In this document: in pieces, positions 1-3,987 of the stretch
Position numbering within the stretch: position 1 is the first letter of the stretch
Layout of the letters: the number at the start of each line of letters is the position of its first letter
NCBI GenBank assembly: GCA_016791285.1
Contig: JAEUMX010000465.1
Coordinates: 1 to 5,788 of the forward strand
Direction of reading: 5' to 3'
DNA length: 5,788 nt
Source: Burkholderiales bacterium
Lineage (GTDB): Bacteria > Pseudomonadota > Gammaproteobacteria > Burkholderiales > JAEUMW01
Position numbers and translations under genes: made by a program
Notes under the pieces: model-generated
The model's database searches: none
What the model saw: the letters and a program-made list of their open reading frames with translations, nothing else
What the model was told of the DNA's origin: nothing

Positions 1-82
1 TCTGATAGCCGCGCGCCCGGATGAGCGCGTCGAATTCGCGCGCGAGCCGCGCGTCAAGCGAGATCGTGAAGCGTTCGGTCAT
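1..82 (-). CDS. nikR: NikR-type nickel-responsive transcriptional regulator, N-terminal 27 codons (cut by window edge)
   Basis: The minus-strand frame starting with ATG at 82-80 reads MTERFTISLDARLAREFDAL followed by IRARGYQ and runs off the window. This is the ribbon-helix-helix DNA-binding segment of the NikR family: a short beta strand (RFTISLD) that inserts in the DNA major groove, then the first helix (LAREFDALI) and the start of the conserved RGYxNRSEA turn. NikR homologues are cytoplasmic tetramers that bind nickel in a C-terminal ACT-like domain and repress nickel uptake or nickel-enzyme genes. That C-terminal domain is outside the window. The start is supported by a GAGGA ribosome binding site six bases upstream. 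The gene is co-directional with, and 66 bases downstream of, a hydrogenase-like relic, which fits a nickel-related locus. I see no clear NikR operator palindrome upstream. Other ribbon-helix-helix regulators are possible but match less well. Confidence 0.78.
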   Translation of the reverse strand, partial: MTERFTISLDARLAREFDALIRARGYQ

Positions 83-88
83 CTCGGG

Positions 89-93
89 TCCTC
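89..93 (-). promoter_or_regulatory. Ribosome binding site of nikR
   Basis: On the minus strand GAGGA is followed by a six-base spacer (CCCGAG) and ATG at 82-80. This near-ideal Shine-Dalgarno sequence decides the nikR start and suggests the regulator can still be translated although the gene upstream of it is a relic. Confidence 0.7.
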
Positions 94-148
94 GTGGGTT
101 CACTGCCCGCCGTCGCCGGGCGCTGCGTCTTGCCAACAGCCCGTCAGC

Positions 149-688
149 CTACGCCGCGGCGATCTCGGGTGCCACCCAGACGCCTGCTGCGAAGAGCGGT
201 CCATCGTCGCCGTGGTACGCGCCGAAGCTCAGGAAGACGTCGCTCGCCCGGCCGAGCCGCGCCAGTTCGCAGTCGGCGGCGATCCGCAGGAAAAACGGAA
301 AATCGGCACGCCGCTGCGTCGGGTCACGAGCCCAGGCATCGAGCGTTGCTTCGCTCGCCAGTTCTGTCACCGCTTCCAGCCGGTCGCCGAAGAGCTGGCG
401 TTCCAGGAACGCGCGAAACTCGTGCAGGATGGTGAGCATGCGCAGCCGTTCGGCGGCCTCCACCGGCTTCGCGCTGCAGGCGAACCCAGCGCGCGTACAG
501 GAGCCTTCACCGTTCCACAGCGGCATGTTGCAGTCGGCATGGGCGAGCGTTGCCATGCAACCCACGCTCGCCTTGAACTCGTAGAATTCGTTGCGCGTGC
601 AGTCGTGATGCACGAGCTGCTCCGCGAAGAGCCGCGGGCGACCGTAAGCATCGAACGCACGCTCCCCGGCGCCGCTAATGAAGTTCAC
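149..688 (-). pseudogene. Relic of [NiFe]-hydrogenase structural genes: small-subunit fragment fused in frame to large-subunit fragment
   Basis: The minus-strand frame is open from upstream of 688 to TAG at 151-149. About 655-476 resembles the C-terminal half of a [NiFe]-hydrogenase small subunit. It has DAYGRPRLF, then HHDC (the H-x-x-C ligand pair of the distal Fe-S cluster, 610-599), then VGC, ADCN, LWNGEGSCTRAG and FAC. Family members normally have a second Cys just before the GC motif and a Cys two residues after FAC (CxxC). Both are absent here, and the second position is Lys at 469-467. From about 475 on the protein resembles a stretch of hydrogenase large subunit: EFRAFLE, then RLGRASDVFLSFGAY and LFAAGVW. 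It ends abruptly in VAPEIAAA. The large-subunit N-terminal and C-terminal CxxC nickel ligands are missing. I infer two or more internal deletions that happened to keep the frame. The 5' limit is uncertain: GTG at 688 is the nearest start, but no Shine-Dalgarno supports it. Family assignment is by remembered motifs; an uncharacterised Cys-rich protein is the alternative. Confidence 0.5.
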
Positions 689-787
689 TCCACAACAGAT
701 CCGAGCACCGAAGGGCGGCGAGCGAAGATCAGGCACTTCACGGCGACCGCGGGGCTCAATATCCTCTCGGACTCCGGCGCGACGATG

Positions 788-793
788 AAGGGG
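788..793 (+). promoter_or_regulatory. Ribosome binding site of the hsdR fragment
   Basis: AAGGGG lies six bases before ATG at 800-802. It decides the start at 800 over the in-frame ATG at 785, which overlaps the site itself. I see no convincing -35/-10 promoter in the roughly 110 bases between the divergent hydrogenase relic and this gene. Confidence 0.5.
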
Positions 794-799
794 CAACCA

Positions 800-1165
800 A
801 TGCGCGATGGCGTGATCACCGAAGCAGACACCTGCCGCGAGTTCGTCACACCCCGGCTGGTCGAGGCGGGATGGGGCGCGGAGCCACACGCCATTGGCGA
901 ACAACGCAGCTTCACCAACGGCCGCATCATCGTCGCGGGCGGGAAGCTGCGTCGCGGAAAGCAAAAGCGCGCCGACTACCTGCTGTACTACCGCCGGGAC
1001 TACCCGCTGGCGGTCGTCGAAGCAAAGGAGATCGGCCTACCCGCCGAGACCGGGGTGCAGCAGGTGCGCGAGTACGCCGAGATCCTGGGGCTCAAGTTCG
1101 CCTACGCCACCAACGGCCACCGCATCATCGAGATCGACTACTCCGCCGGCACCGAGCGCGAGTAG
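800..1165 (+). pseudogene. hsdR: Type I restriction enzyme R subunit, N-terminal nuclease-domain fragment (121 residues)
   Basis: HsdR is the endonuclease and DNA-translocating motor subunit of type I R-M enzymes, usually around 800-1100 residues. Only the N-terminal nuclease domain is present. It begins with the family's typical TCREFVTPRLVEAGW segment, then EQRSFTNGRI, KQKRADYLL and YPLAVVEAK, QQVREYAEILGLKFAYATNG and IIEIDYSAGTERE before TAG at 1163-1165. The PD-(D/E)xK nuclease residues are visible as D59, E74 and K76 (numbering from ATG 800), and the QxxxY element typical of HsdR nucleases is Q88-Y92. The normal continuation after GTE is the helicase region with DEAD-type motifs. All of it is missing and the frame changes at this point, so a large internal deletion is inferred. 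Whether the isolated domain is made or active is unknown; cleavage by HsdR normally requires translocation by the motor. Confidence 0.85.
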
Positions 1166-1457
1166 CACGGAGACGGGGCCCGAGGCGCCGCCGGAAGTGC
1201 ATCCCGTGGAGTACGAAGTGCCCGAAGAGCAGATCGGCCCGGATGCAGGCGGCGTGCTCGTCAACGAGCCTCCGCCCGAGCCGCGCAAGTTCTACATCGA
1301 TGGCGGCGAAGTCGAGGTCATCGGCCACCTGGTGTACGACCTCGACACCGACGGCAAGAAGCTGCAGGTGGTGAAGTACACCGAGTACTCCGGCCGCGCC
1401 GTGCGCACCCTCTACCCCACCCGCGAGGCTCTGCAATCGGCCTGGGCCGACCCGGAT
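1166..1457 (+). pseudogene. hsdR: Type I restriction enzyme R subunit, C-terminal-region fragment
   Basis: In the frame shifted relative to the nuclease fragment, about 97 codons read PPEVHPVEYEVPEEQ, then EPRKFYIDGGEVEVIGHLVY, then KLQVVKYTEYSGRAVRTLYP and ALQSAWADPD. This is the segment that follows the helicase motor in HsdR homologues of this branch (pattern KFYxDGGxVEIxxHLVYELDxDGKxLxVVKYTxY). Family members continue after WADP with QRAxII and an alpha-helical C-terminal domain that contacts the modification subunits; this is absent. The fragment has no credible start of its own. Its right junction, near 1450-1460, runs directly into hsdM sequence in the third frame. What is seen is the protein similarity and the frame changes. 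The two flanking deletions are inferred. Confidence 0.75.
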
Positions 1458-2400
1458 GGACCGGCGCGTCAACGAGATCGGCCACAGCGAACGCGTGGAC
1501 GTGATCCTCACCAACCCGCCCTTCGGCGGCGAGGAAGAGGTCGGCATCAAGGCCAACTTCCCGCCCAACATGCAGACGGCGGAAACCGCGCTGCTCTTCC
1601 TGCAGTACATCATGCGCAAGCTGCGCGTGGCCGGCGCGCCGGTACCCGGACGCAAGCCCGCATTGCGTGGTGGCCGAGCCGCCGTGGTCGTACCCAACGG
1701 CACCTTGTTCGGCGACGGTGTGTGCGCCGTCATCAAGGAGGAACTGCTCAAGGAATTCCGCCTGCACACTGTTCTGCGCCTGCCACAGGGCGTGTTCGCG
1801 CCCTACACCGACATACCGGCCAACCTGCTGTTCTTCGAGCGCGGCGGCCCAACCGACACCATCTGGTACTACGAGCTGCCCTTGCCCCAAGGGCGCAAGA
1901 AGTACAGCAAGACCGCGCCCCTGCAGTTCGAAGAATTCGCGCCGGCCCTGGCCTGGTGGAACGCCCGCGAAGAAGACCCGCAGGCGTGGAAGTTCGATTT
2001 CGCCGCCAGACGCGCCGCCGCCGTGGAGACCGCCACGCCGCACTGGCAGCGCGCTGAAGACCATCGCAACGCCGCGCTCGCCCTGAGCAAGCCCATCCGC
2101 GAACTGGAGCAGACCGTTCAGGCAGCGGCGAACGGCGACAAGGCCGCGTTGCAGGACCGACTGCGCGCGCTGAAGGCCGAGCAGCAGGCTCATGAGCAGG
2201 CCGCGAAGGCGGCCCAGGCCGAGGGCGACGCCCTGTACTGGCCCATCTACAACCTGGACCTCAAGAACCCGCACGCTCGCGCGGGTCTGGAGCACGCCGA
2301 TCCGAAGGACCTGATCGCCTCGATGCGCGGCCACGAGGCCGAGGTGATGCGGCTGCTGGGGGAGATCGAGGTGCTGGTCGGCGTTGTGGGTGGCGAATGA
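1456..2400 (+). pseudogene. hsdM: Type I DNA methyltransferase M subunit, N-terminally truncated (C-terminal about 310 residues)
   Basis: HsdM is the N6-adenine methyltransferase that pairs with HsdS. The frame from 1456 reads IGHSERVDVILTNPPFGGEEE, with the catalytic NPPF motif IV at residues 20-23. Next come TAETALLFLQYIMRKLR, RAAVVVPNGTLFGDG, VFAPYTDIPANLLFF, IWYYELPLPQGRKKYSK and FEEFAPALAWW. A probable coiled coil spans residues 209-257, followed by ALYWPIYNLDLKNPH near the C terminus. Intact relatives have roughly 480-500 residues. Missing here is the N-terminal helical domain plus the S-adenosylmethionine-binding motif I (FxGxG type), so methyltransferase activity is not expected. ATG at 1456 has no Shine-Dalgarno and lies in the junction with the hsdR fragment, so I treat it as a chance start. 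The stop overlaps the hsdS start (ATGA), which shows an original hsdM-hsdS operon. Confidence 0.88.
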
Positions 2401-3554
2401 AGGCGTGGCCCAAAGTTGCCCTGGGCGAGTTGCTGCGGCGCTTCGACGAGGCCGCGGTGCTCGACCCTGTCGCCGACTACCACGAGGTGACGATCAAGCT
2501 GTGGGGCAAAGGCGTCATCAGTCGGGGCAAGGTCCGAGGCAGTGATGTCGTTTCGGTGCGCCGAGTCGTGAGGGCCAACCAACTGATCCTGTCCAAGATT
2601 GATGCGCGCAACGGCGCCATCGGTCTCGTGCCGCCTGAGCTCGACGGCGCCATCGTCAGCAACGACTTCCCATCGTTCGAAGTGCGCGACCCTGAGCGAT
2701 GCGACGCCGCCTTCATGGGCTGGCTGGTCCGCTCGGCACCTTTCGTCGAACTCTGCAAGGCGGCCAGCGAAGGCACCACCAACCGCGTGCGCATCAAGGA
2801 AGACCGGTTTCTCGATCAGCAGATCGAGCTTCCTCCACTGCCCGAACAGCAAGCCATCGTCGCCCGCCTCGACGCGCTGGCCGAGAAGGCGCGGGAAGTC
2901 GAAGCGCATCTGGATGCCGTTGAGCGCATCTCGTCAGACTTGTTGCTGAGCCTGCATCACAAGTTGGCAGCCGACCGAGTGGTTCGACTCGGCGACGTGC
3001 TGGAACTGAGCGAGATTGCTGAGGCCGTGACCGCGGGGGGCACCTATCCGCAAGTCGGTGTTCGAAGCTTCGGCGGCGGCCTGTTTCCCAAGCCGGCGAT
3101 CAGCGGCACCGAAACTTCCTACAAGGCCTTCAACCGCCTCTATGCGGGCGCGATCGTGCTCAGCCAGGTCAAAGGATGGGAAGGCGCCATCGCGCGGTGT
3201 CCCACTGAGCTGGATGGCTGGTTTGTTTCGCCCGAGTACCGCACCTTCAGGTGCAAGCCGGGGCTGGCAAGCGACGAGTACTTTGGAGAACTCGTGAGGA
3301 CGGAATGGTTCTGGTCCAAGCTTCAGGACGCCACACGTGGCGTAGGCGCTCGGCGCGAGCGCACCCGGCCCGAACAGTTTCTGAACATCGAACTGCCGCT
3401 GCCCGTTGCTGAGGACCAGATGCAAATCGTCGAGATTCTGAAACGTCAGTTGCCCCTCAAGGCCAAGCACGCCGCCATTCGCCAAGCCAACGCCGCGCTG
3501 ATCCCGGCCTCACTGGAACGCATCTTCTCGCCCGAGGTGCCCGCCCATGCCTGA
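2397..3554 (+). CDS. hsdS: Type I restriction-modification specificity (S) subunit, full length, 385 residues
   Basis: HsdS recognises the two halves of a bipartite DNA target and holds the M (and R) subunits. The protein has the standard order: target-recognition domain 1 (about 1-145), central conserved helix starting at IELPPLPEQQAIVARLDAL (about 143-192), target-recognition domain 2 (about 195-330), and a second conserved helix starting IELPLPVAEDQMQIVEILK (about 331-378). The two recognition domains are recognisably alike: YHEVTIKLWGKGV matches YPQVGVRSFGGGL, and GAIGLVPPELDGAIVSNDFPSF matches GAIARCPTELDGWFVSPEYRTF. Both therefore belong to one family. At 385 residues it is near the short end of the family but has no obvious gap. 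The start ATG 2397 overlaps the hsdM stop (2398-2400), indicating translational coupling; the stop at 3552-3554 overlaps the next start. It is the only whole subunit here, so unless M and R come from elsewhere in the genome it has no local partner. Confidence 0.92.
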   Translation: MKAWPKVALGELLRRFDEAAVLDPVADYHEVTIKLWGKGVISRGKVRGSDVVSVRRVVRANQLILSKIDARNGAIGLVPPELDGAIVSNDFPSFEVRDPERCDAAFMGWLVRSAPFVELCKAASEGTTNRVRIKEDRFLDQQIELPPLPEQQAIVARLDALAEKAREVEAHLDAVERISSDLLLSLHHKLAADRVVRLGDVLELSEIAEAVTAGGTYPQVGVRSFGGGLFPKPAISGTETSYKAFNRLYAGAIVLSQVKGWEGAIARCPTELDGWFVSPEYRTFRCKPGLASDEYFGELVRTEWFWSKLQDATRGVGARRERTRPEQFLNIELPLPVAEDQMQIVEILKRQLPLKAKHAAIRQANAALIPASLERIFSPEVPAHA

Positions 3555-3681
3555 GCAGCCGCTGCCGCTGTTCGAGGACGACTGCCTGCTGCGCGAACTC
3601 CGTCCCGTGGCCCGTGTGCCGCAGGGGGCTCTCATCGAACGGGTGTTCTCGCAGCCGACCGAAGACGGGTTGGGAATCTGA
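3547..3681 (+). CDS. Small hypothetical ORF coupled to hsdS (44 residues)
   Basis: The ORF starts at ATG 3547 inside the last codons of hsdS (eight-base overlap ATGCCTGA) and ends at TGA 3679-3681, two bases before the next ATG. The product begins MPEQPLPLFEDDCLLRELRP and ends in GLGI; it is acidic at the start, with no membrane segment or signal peptide. I do not recognise a family. The tight packing between hsdS and the following gene argues that it was part of the operon. It may be a genuine small protein or the shortened remnant of a longer gene. Function is unassigned. Confidence 0.45.
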   Translation: MPEQPLPLFEDDCLLRELRPVARVPQGALIERVFSQPTEDGLGI

Positions 3682-3683
3682 CG

Positions 3684-3892
3684 ATGGCCGTCCGCAGCAA
3701 GCCCAGTTGGTCCGACGTCAAGGCCAGCTCGCCGAGTTCGACCGCGCCGGCCTGATCGGTCTGGTGCAAGACCTCTACGCCGCCGGCAAGGACAACCAGG
3801 CCTTCCTGCACGCGCGCTTCGGCCTCGGCGGCGATCTGCGGGGTACCCGGCCGACCGTAGTGGATATGCCCACGGGCTCGCGCTGGCGTTGA
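3684..3892 (+). pseudogene. Frameshifted and 3'-truncated conserved hypothetical gene of the R-M operon
   Basis: ATG 3684 opens MAVRSKPSWSDVKA, after which the frame is lost near 3723-3728 and reaches TGA at 3753-3755. The next frame takes over seamlessly with QLAEFDRAGLIGLVQDLYAA followed by GKDNQAFLHARFGLGGD, to about 3834. I remember a conserved family of unknown function with the uninterrupted order WxDVKAxLAEFDRAGL...DLYxxSxDNxAFLHARFxLGxDxLxPYK. This gives a one-base deletion as the simplest explanation of the shift. After GGD the family match stops and the frame reads an unrelated tail to TGA 3890-3892, so the 3' part is deleted as well. Codon usage in the matching part is like its neighbours. 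No function is known to me. Confidence 0.65.
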
Positions 3893-3954
3893 TGGTGCTG
3901 TTGTGGCTCGCTGCAGTGGCACGTGCCGAGGCGCCATGTTGCGCGAGCTATCCA

Positions 3955-3979
3955 TGAAAGGCCGCACCGCGGCCTTTCA
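3955..3979. terminator. Perfect 11-bp inverted repeat, probable bidirectional terminator
   Basis: TGAAAGGCCGC (3955-3965) and GCGGCCTTTCA (3969-3979) are exact reverse complements around a three-base loop ACC. The stem sits between convergent genes. On the minus strand it begins eight bases after the stop of the OmpA-like gene (3990-3988), and on the plus strand it follows the R-M remnants. The T-run is only three bases (TTTCA), so it is weaker than a textbook intrinsic terminator, but its position fits well. Confidence 0.6.
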
Positions 3980-3987
3980 ACAGCCTG

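Noticed and set aside
785..787. ATG 785 as the hsdR start
   Set aside because: It overlaps the AAGGGG site used by ATG 800 and has no site of its own.
21..799. Long plus-strand open frames over the first 800 bases
   Set aside because: They read Ser/Arg-rich or featureless protein opposite the nikR and hydrogenase-like frames, with no recognisable motif. They are typical antisense frames of high-GC DNA.
689..964. Upstream extension of the minus-strand hydrogenase-like frame to ATG 964
   Set aside because: This stretch is the reverse strand of the hsdR nuclease fragment, whose plus-strand protein is clearly conserved. The extension shows no family likeness and is a GC-rich shadow.
1318..2334. 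A 338-codon minus-strand open frame opposite hsdM
   Set aside because: The plus strand encodes the unmistakable HsdM sequence with NPPF. The opposite frame is Gly/Val/Arg-rich with no family likeness.
3892..3957. 21-codon ORF MVLLWLAAVARAEAPCCASYP resembling a signal peptide
   Set aside because: It has no Shine-Dalgarno, stops right after the hydrophobic core and runs into the terminator stem. It may be a scrap of deleted DNA but is not supportable as a gene.
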